Below are positions 16,360-24,511 of a DNA stretch of 47,770 bases, one piece after another. Where the stretch lies: contig WYBX01000024.1 in the NCBI GenBank assembly GCA_011525695.1, positions 1-47,770 of the forward strand, written 5' to 3'. Source of the DNA: Verrucomicrobiia bacterium (lineage in GTDB: Bacteria > Verrucomicrobiota > Verrucomicrobiia > Opitutales > Opitutaceae). The position numbers and the translations under genes are program-made. The notes under the pieces are model-generated. The model searched no databases and was not told the DNA's origin. It saw only the letters and a program-made list of their open reading frames with translations. Numbering within the stretch: the first letter of the stretch is position 1; every line of letters starts with the position of its first letter.

Positions 16360-16529
16360 TTTTCCCGGCGAGACGGGTTGTTCCTCCATGGCTCGCATCG
16401 AATTCCGGCTGCCCCCACCATGGGGTTGCCGCCGCGTTGCCGGCGTCATCCGGGAGGGTTGCTCACAGCCAGCTCGGCCGCGCCCGGTTGATTCCCTCGT
16501 CCCCTTGTTCGTAGTGGTCCGTTGTGTGG

Positions 16530-16559
16530 TGTGGCCGGTCCGATTCAGGGCCGGCCACA
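16530..16559. promoter_or_regulatory. Hairpin upstream of the exporter operon
   Basis: Twelve-base arms (TGTGGCCGG plus three, one G-T wobble) enclose a six-base loop, followed by TTCTTCCCCTT. It lies 80 bp before the adaptor gene. The rest of 16360-16639 shows no reading frame I would support. It could end a transcript coming from the kinase gene or act in the leader of the exporter operon. Confidence 0.45.
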
Positions 16560-16639
16560 TTCTTCCCCTTCGATCCAAGCCGCTTGCACGCAGCGGCGCG
16601 ATGGGCTGAAATCATCCCCTTGTCGCCAACCTTTCCACC

Positions 16640-18016
16640 ATGAGTTCAGTTCCCGCCGCTCCCCGAGGCGCCTCTTCCGCGTCGCATCCGCGCGGCTCCG
16701 TCCGGCTTCGCTGGATTTTCCTCGGGGCCGGCCTGCTGCTGGTGGCCGCGGGGGTCGCCGCCTATTTCAAAAAGAAGCAGGATGCGAAGATCGTGACGGT
16801 CACGACCGAGAAGGCCGTGATCAAGACGCTCACCCAGATTGTGTCCGCCACCGGGAAGGTGCAGCCGGAGGTCGAGGTGAAGATCGCCCCGGAAGTTTCC
16901 GGGGAGATTGTGGCGCTGGGATTCCGGGAGGGCGCCACGGTGAAGAAGGGCGACCTGCTCCTGCGGATCAAGCCGGACTCCTACGAGGCCCAGGTCGAGC
17001 AGCAGGAGGCCAACCTTGCTGCCGCCAAGGCCACCGCCCTGCAGGCGAAGGCGCAGCTGCTGAAGACGCAGGGCGATCTCGAGCGCAACGAGGACCTGTT
17101 TGCCCAGAAGCTGATTTCCGACTCCGAGATCGTCGCGGCGCGGACGGCACTGGAGGTCGCCCAGGCGAACCTCGCCAACGCCGAGGCGCAGATTCGGCGC
17201 ACGGAGGGATCGCTCAACCAGGCGCGCGACCAGTTGACCAAGACCGTGATTTACGCGCCGATTGACGGCAAAGTCAGCTCGCTCAGCACCGAGGTGGGAG
17301 AACGCGTCGCCGGCACGGGTTCCTATGGGGGTGCCGAGGTCATGCGGGTGGCGGATCTCGCCAACATGGAGGTGCGGGTGAACATCAACGAGAATGACAT
17401 CGTCAACGTGAAGGTGGGGGATCGGGCCAGGATTTCGGTGGATGCGTTTCCCGACCGCATTTTCGCGGGCCGGGTGAAGGAGATCGGTTCCGCCGCACGG
17501 ATCACGGGCCAGAACACCCAGGATGAGGTGACCAATTTCCTCGTAAAGATCCGGCTCGATGCCGATGGGGCCCAGCTGCGGCCCGGCATGAGTGCCAATG
17601 CGGAGGTGGAAACGCAGACGGTCGAGGACGCGATCGCCGTGCCGATTCAGAGCGTCACCGTCCGTTCAAAGGAAGGATCCCGGACGATGGAGGAGATGGC
17701 CGCCGATCGGGAAAAGAAGGCCAAGGAGTCCAAGGGCGAGGGTGCCGCGACTGCGGTCAACGTTGCCCGGCAAAAGCAGGCCGATCGGGCCGAACGCGAG
17801 AACCTGCAGCGGGTGGTCTTCGTACGGACGGGCGACCAGGTGAAGATGGTGCATGTCGAGACCGGAATCCAGGACACCTCCCACATCGAAATCAAATCCG
17901 GCATCCAGGTCGGGGACGAAGTCGTGAGCGGCAGCTTCGGCGTCATCACCCGGACCCTGAAGGATGGAACTCCGGTGAAGCTCGAGTCGCCGAGGAAGAA
18001 AGAGGGCGCAAAATGA
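16640..18016 (+). CDS. Periplasmic adaptor protein, HlyD/MacA type
   Basis: 458 residues. One N-terminal membrane helix (about 24-42) anchors the protein. It is followed by the first half of a lipoyl domain (VSATGKVQPEVEVKIAPEVSG), a long alanine/glutamine-rich coiled coil (about 113-195), the second lipoyl half (TVIYAPIDGKVSSL), a beta-barrel domain and a membrane-proximal domain. A polar Lys/Glu-rich insertion at about 350-380 is longer than usual. With the ATPase and permeases downstream it forms a MacAB-like tripartite exporter that spans the envelope together with an outer-membrane channel not encoded here. Substrate unknown. Confidence 0.92.
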   Translation: MSSVPAAPRGASSASHPRGSVRLRWIFLGAGLLLVAAGVAAYFKKKQDAKIVTVTTEKAVIKTLTQIVSATGKVQPEVEVKIAPEVSGEIVALGFREGATVKKGDLLLRIKPDSYEAQVEQQEANLAAAKATALQAKAQLLKTQGDLERNEDLFAQKLISDSEIVAARTALEVAQANLANAEAQIRRTEGSLNQARDQLTKTVIYAPIDGKVSSLSTEVGERVAGTGSYGGAEVMRVADLANMEVRVNINENDIVNVKVGDRARISVDAFPDRIFAGRVKEIGSAARITGQNTQDEVTNFLVKIRLDADGAQLRPGMSANAEVETQTVEDAIAVPIQSVTVRSKEGSRTMEEMAADREKKAKESKGEGAATAVNVARQKQADRAERENLQRVVFVRTGDQVKMVHVETGIQDTSHIEIKSGIQVGDEVVSGSFGVITRTLKDGTPVKLESPRKKEGAK

Positions 18017-18024
18017 AAGCCGAT

Positions 18025-18213
18025 CTCCGTGTCGTCCATTCGGGGAGACCTTCCTGCAGGGACGACCTCCGTGTCGTCCAAAGACCCGATGGGAAAGCAT
18101 ACTGCGCAGCACATCGATTATCATGGCCGGGACGGAGCCCGGCCCTCCATGAATCCGATTCTGAATACGGGATTTGAAGAAACATTCCTGGAGGGACGAC
18201 CTCCGTGTCGTCC
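18025..18213. repeat. Cluster of family-D hairpins (constant CTCCGT loop)
   Basis: Three complete units and one partial lie between the adaptor and ATPase genes: 18025-18037 (partial), 18056-18079, 18123-18151 (reverse orientation) and 18189-18213. Each has the form GGAGG, a 7-base arm, the loop CTCCGT, then the complementary arm; arms are GGACGAC or GGCCGGG. They occupy most of the 241-bp gap in what should be one operon. Confidence 0.82.
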
Positions 18214-18257
18214 ACAATCCGGTTCGAAATCCCATTCCGCCTGGCTCGATTGATCCC

Positions 18258-18992
18258 ATGACCCCGCCGCCTGCGCCATCCGTCGGCAATCGCACCGTCC
18301 GCCCGCCGGGCGCGCTGGTGATTGAGATCGAGGGGGTCACCAAGCTCTACCGAATGGGGACCGAAATCATCCATGCGCTCCGCGGGGTCTCGCTGAAAAT
18401 CCATCGCAACGAATATCTGGCGGTGATGGGTCCATCCGGCTCCGGCAAGTCGACCCTCATGAACATGCTGGGCTGCCTGGATACGCCGAGCGCCGGCCGC
18501 TACGAGTTCAACGGCCGGAATGTCGCGACGATGGTGGATGACGAGCTGGCGGAGATTCGCAATCGCGAGATCGGTTTCGTTTTCCAGACCTTCAACCTGC
18601 TCCCGCGCTCGCATGCGCTGCACAATGTGGAGCTCCCGCTGATTTATGCCGGCGTGCCCAAGCACGACCGGATCGCGCAGGCGGAGCAGGCGCTGCAGAA
18701 CGTTGGGCTGGGGGAGCGGATGCTGCACCGGCCGAACGAACTCTCCGGCGGACAACGGCAGCGGGTCGCGATCGCACGGGCGCTCGTCAACCGCCCGTCG
18801 ATCATCCTGGCCGACGAGCCAACCGGCAACCTCGACTCGAAGACCGGCGCGGAGATCATGGATCTCTTCGAGCAGCTCTATGCCCAGGGCAACACCATCA
18901 TCGTGGTGACCCATGAGGAGGACGTGGCCCGGCACGCGCGCCGGATCATCCGGCTCCGGGACGGGCTGATCGAAAGTGACGAGGGCGTGTAG
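18258..18992 (+). CDS. ABC transporter ATP-binding protein, MacB/LolD type
   Basis: 244 residues. Walker [10 protein letters not shown] (58-66), [10 protein letters not shown], signature [15 protein letters not shown], Walker [14 protein letters not shown] and VTHEEDVA are all intact. It is a stand-alone ATPase, unlike MacB where ATPase and permease are fused, so the two downstream FtsX-type permeases are its partners. The ATG at 18258 is preferred; the frame is open upstream into the repeat cluster. It acts on the cytoplasmic face of the inner membrane. Confidence 0.93.
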   Translation: MTPPPAPSVGNRTVRPPGALVIEIEGVTKLYRMGTEIIHALRGVSLKIHRNEYLAVMGPSGSGKSTLMNMLGCLDTPSAGRYEFNGRNVATMVDDELAEIRNREIGFVFQTFNLLPRSHALHNVELPLIYAGVPKHDRIAQAEQALQNVGLGERMLHRPNELSGGQRQRVAIARALVNRPSIILADEPTGNLDSKTGAEIMDLFEQLYAQGNTIIVVTHEEDVARHARRIIRLRDGLIESDEGV

Positions 18993-19010
18993 CCGGGAGA
19001 ATTCCAGGGG

Positions 19011-19060
19011 CAGCCGCAACGAAGGCAGTAGCGAACATCGAGTAGCGAGTAGCGAGCATG
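19011..19060. repeat. Short imperfect tandem repeat (AGTAGCGA-like)
   Basis: Near 19027-19060 a motif of the AGTAGCGA/ACATCG type recurs several times in a row. Together with the preceding GCAGCCGCAACGAAGG it resembles short intergenic relics seen at 28440 and 41257. The remaining bases of 18993-19228 hold no supported gene. Confidence 0.45.
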
Positions 19061-19228
19061 CACGAAAAAATCGAAATCTGCACACCTCCCAGGCAACCGT
19101 CCGGAACCCTCTCGATGGCGTTTGCGGTAGCGCTGGTTTTTGGCCGGCAGCCGCCATCCGGAGACGAGCGCCACCCGGTCGCACCCGCATGCGAAGGAGT
19201 GAAGAAAACGGGTTAGCCAGACTTCCCC

Positions 19229-20479
19229 ATGCGCCGGCTGTATTACGAACTCAACGAGTCGATTCGAATCGCGATGGCGCAGATCCGCGCGAACACGCTG
19301 CGCTCGGCGCTGACCACGCTGGGCGTCATCATCGGCATCGTGGCGGTGACCCTGATGGGCACGGCGATCCTCGGGATCGACGCGGGGGTCGAGCGCAGCC
19401 TGGCCGGATTTGGCGATGACGTGCTCTACGTAACGAAGTGGCCGTGGCGCGACGTCGATGACTGGTGGAATTTCCGGAACCGGCGCGATATCGATCCGGG
19501 CCATGCGCAGGAGATCAACGACTGGATCGCGCAGCATCCGGACGGTCCGCTCAAGCTGGCCGTACCCTCGGTGGACTGGCGGTCCAACATCATCCGCGGC
19601 GAGTACCGGGTGAACAGCATCCAGATCGTCGGCACGACGGCGGATCTCGGGCGGATTGTCCGGGCCGACATGAAGGAGGGACGGTTCTTCACCGACGTCG
19701 AGAGCCGTGCCGGCCGGAACGTGGCGGTGATCGGGTTCGATGTCGCGGATGCCCTGTTTCCGAACGAGTCGCCGCTGGGCCGGCCGATCCGGATTCGAAA
19801 CCAGCAATACACGGTCGTCGGCGTGGTGGCGCGCCAGGGCAGCTTTCTCGGGTTGTTCAGCTGGGATTCGCAGGTGACGATGCCTTTCGCCGCCTTTGCC
19901 CGATCGTTTCCGCTCCGTCATGCCGATCCGGACATCCGGGTGCAGGTGGATCTGGAGCGGATGGACGAGGCGAGGGACGAACTCCGGGGCATCATGCGGC
20001 GGGTGCGCCGGCTCGGGCCGGAGCGACGGGACGATTTCGAGATCAACAGCCAGCAGATCATTCGCGAGCAGATCGACCCGATCAAACGGAACATCGCCCT
20101 GGCCGGGCTCTTCATCACCGGGCTCGCGCTCTTCGTGGGGGCGATCGGGATCATGAACATCACCTATGTCAGCGTGAAGGAGCGAACGAAGGAGATTGGG
20201 ACGCGCAAGGCGCTGGGGGCGCGGCGCCGGACCATCCTGCTGCAGTTCCTGATCGAGGCGGTCAGCATCTGCCTGCTGGGCGGGATGGGTGGGCTGGCGG
20301 CGGCCTGGGGGCTATCGTTCGCAGTCGGGGTATTCTGGCCGAACTTCCCGCTGGTGTTTTCGGCCGGACTCGTGCTGCTCGGTCTGACGATTTCGGTGTG
20401 CACGGGAATTTTCAGCGGCTTCGCCCCGGCCTGGCAGGCCAGCAAACTGGATCCGGTCGTCGCCCTGCGTTACGAGTAG
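19229..20479 (+). CDS. MacB-like FtsX-fold permease (first of two)
   Basis: 416 residues starting MRRLYYELNESIRIAMAQIRANTLRSALTTLG at its N-terminus (shown here only in part as the conserved RANTLRSALTTLGVIIGI pattern). One membrane helix at about 33-54, a periplasmic domain of about 240 residues, then three helices from about 290 containing GIMNITYVSVKERTKEIGTRKALGA in segments typical of MacB permeases. The periplasmic domain is related to that of the next gene: both share a WN-FRNRRDI segment. It ends 12 bp before the second permease, so a heterodimer is likely. Confidence 0.91.
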   Translation: MRRLYYELNESIRIAMAQIRANTLRSALTTLGVIIGIVAVTLMGTAILGIDAGVERSLAGFGDDVLYVTKWPWRDVDDWWNFRNRRDIDPGHAQEINDWIAQHPDGPLKLAVPSVDWRSNIIRGEYRVNSIQIVGTTADLGRIVRADMKEGRFFTDVESRAGRNVAVIGFDVADALFPNESPLGRPIRIRNQQYTVVGVVARQGSFLGLFSWDSQVTMPFAAFARSFPLRHADPDIRVQVDLERMDEARDELRGIMRRVRRLGPERRDDFEINSQQIIREQIDPIKRNIALAGLFITGLALFVGAIGIMNITYVSVKERTKEIGTRKALGARRRTILLQFLIEAVSICLLGGMGGLAAAWGLSFAVGVFWPNFPLVFSAGLVLLGLTISVCTGIFSGFAPAWQASKLDPVVALRYE

Positions 20480-20491
20480 CCACTTTTCCGA

Positions 20492-21709
20492 ATGCTCCTG
20501 CTCGAAATCCTCCGGCTCGCATTCTCCTCCCTGGCGGCCAACAAGCTCCGCTCGGGGCTGACCGTGCTGGGCATTGCGGTGGGAGTGTTCTCGGTGATCG
20601 GGGTGATGACCCTGATCAACGGGATGCGCACGTCGGTCGAATCGGGCCTGAATGTGCTTGGGGCGAACAGCTTTCAGATTTCGAAATTCGCGCCGTTCAC
20701 GGACTGGAACCGGTTTCGGAACCGGCGCGACATCAGCTTCAGCCTGGCCGCACGTTTCAAGGAACTCATGGCCGAGGAAGCCCGGGTGAACCTGCAGCTG
20801 CGCCGCGGCGGATGCACCGTGGTGCACCGGGATCGGCGGACGAATCCGAACGTGAGCCTGCGCGGGACGGACGAGAACTATATCATTGTATTCAACTATG
20901 ACGTCAGGACGGGGCGGAACCTCTCGCTCGAGGACGTGAATTATGGCCGTCCGGTCTGCGTGATCGGCAATGACGTGAAGGAAAAGATTTTCCCGATGGA
21001 GGAGGCGCTGGGCCGGCTGATCCGGATCGAAGGCCAGAACTTCACGGTCGTGGGCGTGCTGGGGGCGAAGGGCACCTCGTTTGGACAGAGCCAGGACAAC
21101 CTCGTGCTGGCCCCGATCACCCGGTACATTGCAATCTACGGGCGGCAGTGGCGATCGATCAGCATCAATGTGCAGGCGTTCAGCCAGGAGGTGCTGGCGG
21201 ACACGATGGAGACGGCGATTGGTGTGATGCGACTTGTCCGCGGGCTGGAGCCGGAGGATGCGAATGATTTCGAGGTGTTCTCGAACGAATCGTTGATTGA
21301 GGCTTTCAACAAGATCGCGGACGTGGTCGCCACCGGTGCGCTGATCATCAGTGCGATCGCGCTCCTGGCCTCGGGCGTGGGCGTGATGAACATCATGCTG
21401 GTGAGCGTAACCGAGCGGACGAAGGAAATTGGGATCCGCAAGAGCATTGGGGCGCGGAAGCGCAGCATCCTGGTGCAGTTCCTGGCCGAGGCGGTGGCCC
21501 TCTCGATGATGGGTGGGGTGGCGGGGGTGGCCGTCGGGGTGGGCGGGGGAAATGCCGTGGCGCTGGCGATGAACACCGCGATCACGTTTCCCTGGATGTG
21601 GGCGGCGATCGGGCTGCTCGTGTGCGGCGGGATCGGAGTGGTGTTCGGACTGTACCCGGCGTGGAAGGCCGCCTCGCTCGATCCCATCGAGGCTTTGCGC
21701 TACGAGTGA
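20492..21709 (+). CDS. MacB-like FtsX-fold permease (second of two)
   Basis: 405 residues with the same plan as the preceding gene: first helix at about 21-43, a MacB-type periplasmic core domain, and three C-terminal helices including GVMNIMLVSVTERTKEIG and RKSIGARKRSILVQFL. The final residues PIEALRYE match the typical LDPxxALRYE end of this family, also present in the first permease. Two distinct permeases with one ATPase suggest an asymmetric complex. Confidence 0.92.
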   Translation: MLLLEILRLAFSSLAANKLRSGLTVLGIAVGVFSVIGVMTLINGMRTSVESGLNVLGANSFQISKFAPFTDWNRFRNRRDISFSLAARFKELMAEEARVNLQLRRGGCTVVHRDRRTNPNVSLRGTDENYIIVFNYDVRTGRNLSLEDVNYGRPVCVIGNDVKEKIFPMEEALGRLIRIEGQNFTVVGVLGAKGTSFGQSQDNLVLAPITRYIAIYGRQWRSISINVQAFSQEVLADTMETAIGVMRLVRGLEPEDANDFEVFSNESLIEAFNKIADVVATGALIISAIALLASGVGVMNIMLVSVTERTKEIGIRKSIGARKRSILVQFLAEAVALSMMGGVAGVAVGVGGGNAVALAMNTAITFPWMWAAIGLLVCGGIGVVFGLYPAWKAASLDPIEALRYE

Positions 21710-22030
21710 CCCGCAGGGTGGGGTCGGCGGGCGCGAGCCGGTCGAAACGCTGCAGCCCCACCGGAGTGAAGTGTCAGGGCGCCGACCTGACCGGCGGGCA
21801 GGTCAAGTAGATCTGCCCTGCCTGACGGTGCGGGAATGAAAATTGCGCCAGGCGGGGGATATGGGGCATCGCCGCCCCCCGCATGGGGTGTTCAACCGGG
21901 CATTATTCGCGTGGATGCCCCGTAGCGCGAAGCTGAGAGTTGGAGCACACTGCGGGGGGACACTGGCAATCGCACGGGAAGCAGTCGACGTTTCCTGCGC
22001 GGAGGTGGCGGGCCCGCAAATAAACACACG
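21710..22030. other. Intergenic stretch without a supported gene
   Basis: About 320 bp between the exporter operon and the CheY-like gene. It contains two short hairpins near 21776-21815 (GTCAGG/CCTGAC and GGGCAG/CTGCCC) that could end the exporter transcript. I see no reading frame, repeat family or clear promoter in the remainder. Confidence 0.4.
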
Positions 22031-22477
22031 ATGACTGGGAACAGTGCGATTCTGGTGGTGGAGGACGACGAGGATGATGTTGCCCTGACGCGCCATGCGC
22101 TGGGTGCCGCCGGCATCAGGAACCCGGTGCATGTGGTCGATACCGGGCCGATGGCGATCGATTATCTTTCCGGCGCGAACGAATTCAGCGATCGGATCAA
22201 GCATCCGCTGCCGGCCGCGGTATTCCTCGACCTCAAGCTGCCCATGATGTCCGGCCACGAAGTGCTCGGCTGGATCCGCTCGCAGCCGCATCTGGAAAGC
22301 CTCGCGGTCGTCGTCCTGACCTCATCCAACGAGCCCTCGGATTTGCGCCGGTCCTACAGCCTGGGGGCGAATTCCTACCTGGTGAAGCCGCTCAATCCGC
22401 GCCAGTTGCTCGACATGGCCAAAGCCTTCAACTGGTCGTGGCTGCAGGGCTCCCCGCGCGAGCCGGTGGGCCGCTAG
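22031..22477 (+). CDS. Single-domain response regulator, CheY/Rcp1 type
   Basis: 148 residues, a receiver domain only. The acidic cluster VVEDDEDD (10-16), phospho-acceptor D67 in FLDLKLPMMSG, the switch threonine in VVLTSS and K119 in YLVKPLN are all in place. The insert before D67 (about 45-60) is typical of Rcp1-like regulators paired with phytochrome or PAS kinases. No output domain and no kinase is next to it, so it probably works by protein contact in a phosphorelay whose other parts lie elsewhere. Confidence 0.92.
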   Translation: MTGNSAILVVEDDEDDVALTRHALGAAGIRNPVHVVDTGPMAIDYLSGANEFSDRIKHPLPAAVFLDLKLPMMSGHEVLGWIRSQPHLESLAVVVLTSSNEPSDLRRSYSLGANSYLVKPLNPRQLLDMAKAFNWSWLQGSPREPVGR

Positions 22478-22545
22478 ATGAGCCTGCATCCATGAGGCCC
22501 TGGACCGGGCTGGCGACTGGCGAGACACCCGGGGAGTGGCCGTCG

Positions 22546-22579
22546 CCACTCATATACCATGATCATGTGACATGAGTGG
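22546..22579. repeat. 34-bp palindrome, family C, copy 1
   Basis: Centre CATGATCATG, outer arms CCACTCAT/ATGAGTGG. It lies between the converging ends of the response regulator and the NMP kinase and is followed by TTTTGGG. A bidirectional terminator is possible, but other copies lie in different gene contexts. Confidence 0.82.
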
Positions 22580-22689
22580 TTTTGGGCAATAGCTCGAAAC
22601 TCCATGGATAGAAGCAGTCCCAGGAGAACCCGCTGCCGGACGTCGGCCCGTACCAGGCGGCGGCGGCCGTTTCCAGGCGGGACGGCTGG

Positions 22690-23910
22690 TCAACCGCGGC
22701 GGATCTCCGATCCCTGGAACCGGATCGAGATCCGATAGACCTTCTTGGTCCGGCACTTGATTGCCCCCGTCTTGAGATCCACCGATTCGGGGACCTCGAT
22801 GCGGTGGACATCGATCACGGCGTGGTATCCGCGTTCCGAGAACACGTCGATCAGCATCGCGAGGGCGAGCGGATCCTCCAGCACCGGGTCCTCCGCATTG
22901 ATCTGGGCGACGCCGGAAATCGCGTGGCGCAGGACAATGGGGACGATCTTTTTCTCGATGAACGCCACCATCCGGGCAAAGAGCTCACTGTGCTCGAGTT
23001 CGTACGTATCGAGCCGCTTCACCAGTTCCTGGCGCGCGTGGACGATGATCTGGCTGGCGACCGGCACGCCGCGCAGCCGATCCACCGTGCGCGGATCGAG
23101 CTCGAGCGTGCTCTGGTACTCGAGCTCGCGCAGGATGTTCAGCTCGACCTCCTCGATCGGCCCCTGCGCATTGATGAAATGGTAGTGGAAGATCTCCTTC
23201 AGCGACTGGAGGGCGTCCCAGGTCTGTTCCTTGAAAACGCGGTAGCGGCGGCGCGCCAGCGCCTCGTCGTGATCCGTGGGCCGGTCCTCGTGCAGCTCGC
23301 CCACGCCGCTTCGGGCCACTTCCTCGTTGTGCCGCAGCGTCTCCCGCCCGCGCTTGAGCTGGCGGGCGATGGACTCCCGCTCGTCGACGAAGAGCACCAT
23401 GATGTGGATGGTGGGCTGGCGGAAGTGGATGCTGAGCGGCGTATTGTAATATTCGCGACGCAGCGCGTGCATCTTGTCGACCAGCAGCTTCAGGCACTCG
23501 ACCTGGACCTTGGTCCGGGGGAAGCCGTCGAGGATTACGCCGTCGCGATACTCCGGCCGGAGCAGTTCGCGGAGGAGCAGGCTGACCACCTCGCGATCGC
23601 CCACCATGTTGCCGGCGTTCTTGAGCGTGCGGGCCTCGGGGGAATCGAGCAGGGAACTGATCACCACGGGCGGGCAGGTGAGCCCGCGGGTCCGGGCGAT
23701 GAAGGCCGTGTTCGTCCCCTTGCCGGCGCCGGGCGCGCCGCCCAGGAGGATAATCTCCTTGGGGAAACGGAGCTTTTCCCGGCCGAATTCCGCATTCAAC
23801 TCCTGCCACACGGCCTCGAAAATCAGCTGGGCATCCTTGATTTCGAGATCCGTGAGTTTGCCCGGCGTTGGGACGACGGGAGCGGTCGGGTAGGGCACCG
23901 GGGTGGACAT
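22690..23910 (-). CDS. Nucleoside monophosphate kinase with long C-terminal extension
   Basis: 406 residues from the ATG at 23910. Residues of about 45-230 form an adenylate-kinase-like core: P-loop GGAPGAGKGTN, DGFPRTKVQ as the NMP-binding DGFPR motif, and an FVDERESIARQLKRG segment. The following 170 residues have no adenylate kinase counterpart; they contain a conserved-looking HYHFINAQGPIEEVE, LDPRT and a basic strand near the C-terminus. Normal adenylate kinases have about 215 residues, so this is nearly double. I know similar extended NMP kinases from Verrucomicrobia but no tested function. The longer start at 24060 is open but lacks support. Confidence 0.82.
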   Translation of the reverse strand: MSTPVPYPTAPVVPTPGKLTDLEIKDAQLIFEAVWQELNAEFGREKLRFPKEIILLGGAPGAGKGTNTAFIARTRGLTCPPVVISSLLDSPEARTLKNAGNMVGDREVVSLLLRELLRPEYRDGVILDGFPRTKVQVECLKLLVDKMHALRREYYNTPLSIHFRQPTIHIMVLFVDERESIARQLKRGRETLRHNEEVARSGVGELHEDRPTDHDEALARRRYRVFKEQTWDALQSLKEIFHYHFINAQGPIEEVELNILRELEYQSTLELDPRTVDRLRGVPVASQIIVHARQELVKRLDTYELEHSELFARMVAFIEKKIVPIVLRHAISGVAQINAEDPVLEDPLALAMLIDVFSERGYHAVIDVHRIEVPESVDLKTGAIKCRTKKVYRISIRFQGSEIRRG

Positions 23911-24437
23911 GGTTTGGTTGGGAGCGGCGGGTGTTAGCGGGAATGATGGCGGAACTCGATAGCAGAAAACGGCTCGCGTTCCATCACCGGGCTCGGGGAG
24001 AGCCGGCATTGCATAAAGCACTGCCTTACCCGGCTGGGCCGCGGAATGCACGATTTTCAAGCGGTGATCGGCGGCGGCATCTTTGCATCATGGCCAGAAG
24101 GCACTGATGACGAGCGGCTTATGAGCAGGGATTGAGGCTGGCACGATTCCCGCGAAACCGGGGGCAAGCCCGCCGTGTTTCCCTCCGTTTCCGATCTGCC
24201 TGCTTTCGCCTGCCGCGAAGTTCTGAACCTCGAATCAGCGCCCGCCGTTGAACGATTGCGTCCGGGATCGGGGCGCTTCCCTGCGGGAGCTGAAGGGCTT
24301 CCGCCAGCGGCCGGAATTTTCGCCGGGGCGCCGAAATTTTTTGCGCGGGCGAGGAACTGCCGAGAGGCAGCCCGGTCAATTTTGCCAACAGTTCGCGTGG
24401 GCCTAGCCTGCGGAATTGTTAAGTTGAAGCTGGACCT
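23911..24437 (+). other. Long intergenic region, possible untranslated transcript
   Basis: About 600 bp separates two divergent genes, well above the local norm. No reading frame here is convincing. It contains a perfect small hairpin CTGCC-GAGA-GGCAG (24357-24370) and two direct copies of a GCCGGAATTTT-like motif (about 24309-24345). The region ends in a terminator-like hairpin oriented for plus-strand transcription, which implies an RNA made here. I could not match it to 6S, tmRNA or SRP RNA by eye. Confidence 0.35.
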
Positions 24438-24470
24438 GGCGGGGTCGCGCAAGCGACCCCGCCTTGTTTT
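24438..24470 (+). terminator. Rho-independent-type terminator with no gene before it
   Basis: A perfect 11-bp stem (GGCGGGGTCGC) with a GCAA tetraloop, followed by TTGTTTT. It lies 42 bp upstream of the NtrC-type gene, while the gene on the other side is transcribed away. It therefore ends either a small RNA or a leader transcript. Confidence 0.72.
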
Positions 24471-24511
24471 CGGGCCCGGTCGACCCCATTGCCCGCCTTT
24501 CCACCCCATCC

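Noticed and set aside
16258..16578. Minus-strand open frame of 106 codons
   Set aside because: It runs across the IS1182 remnant in the wrong direction and has no start signal or conserved pattern.
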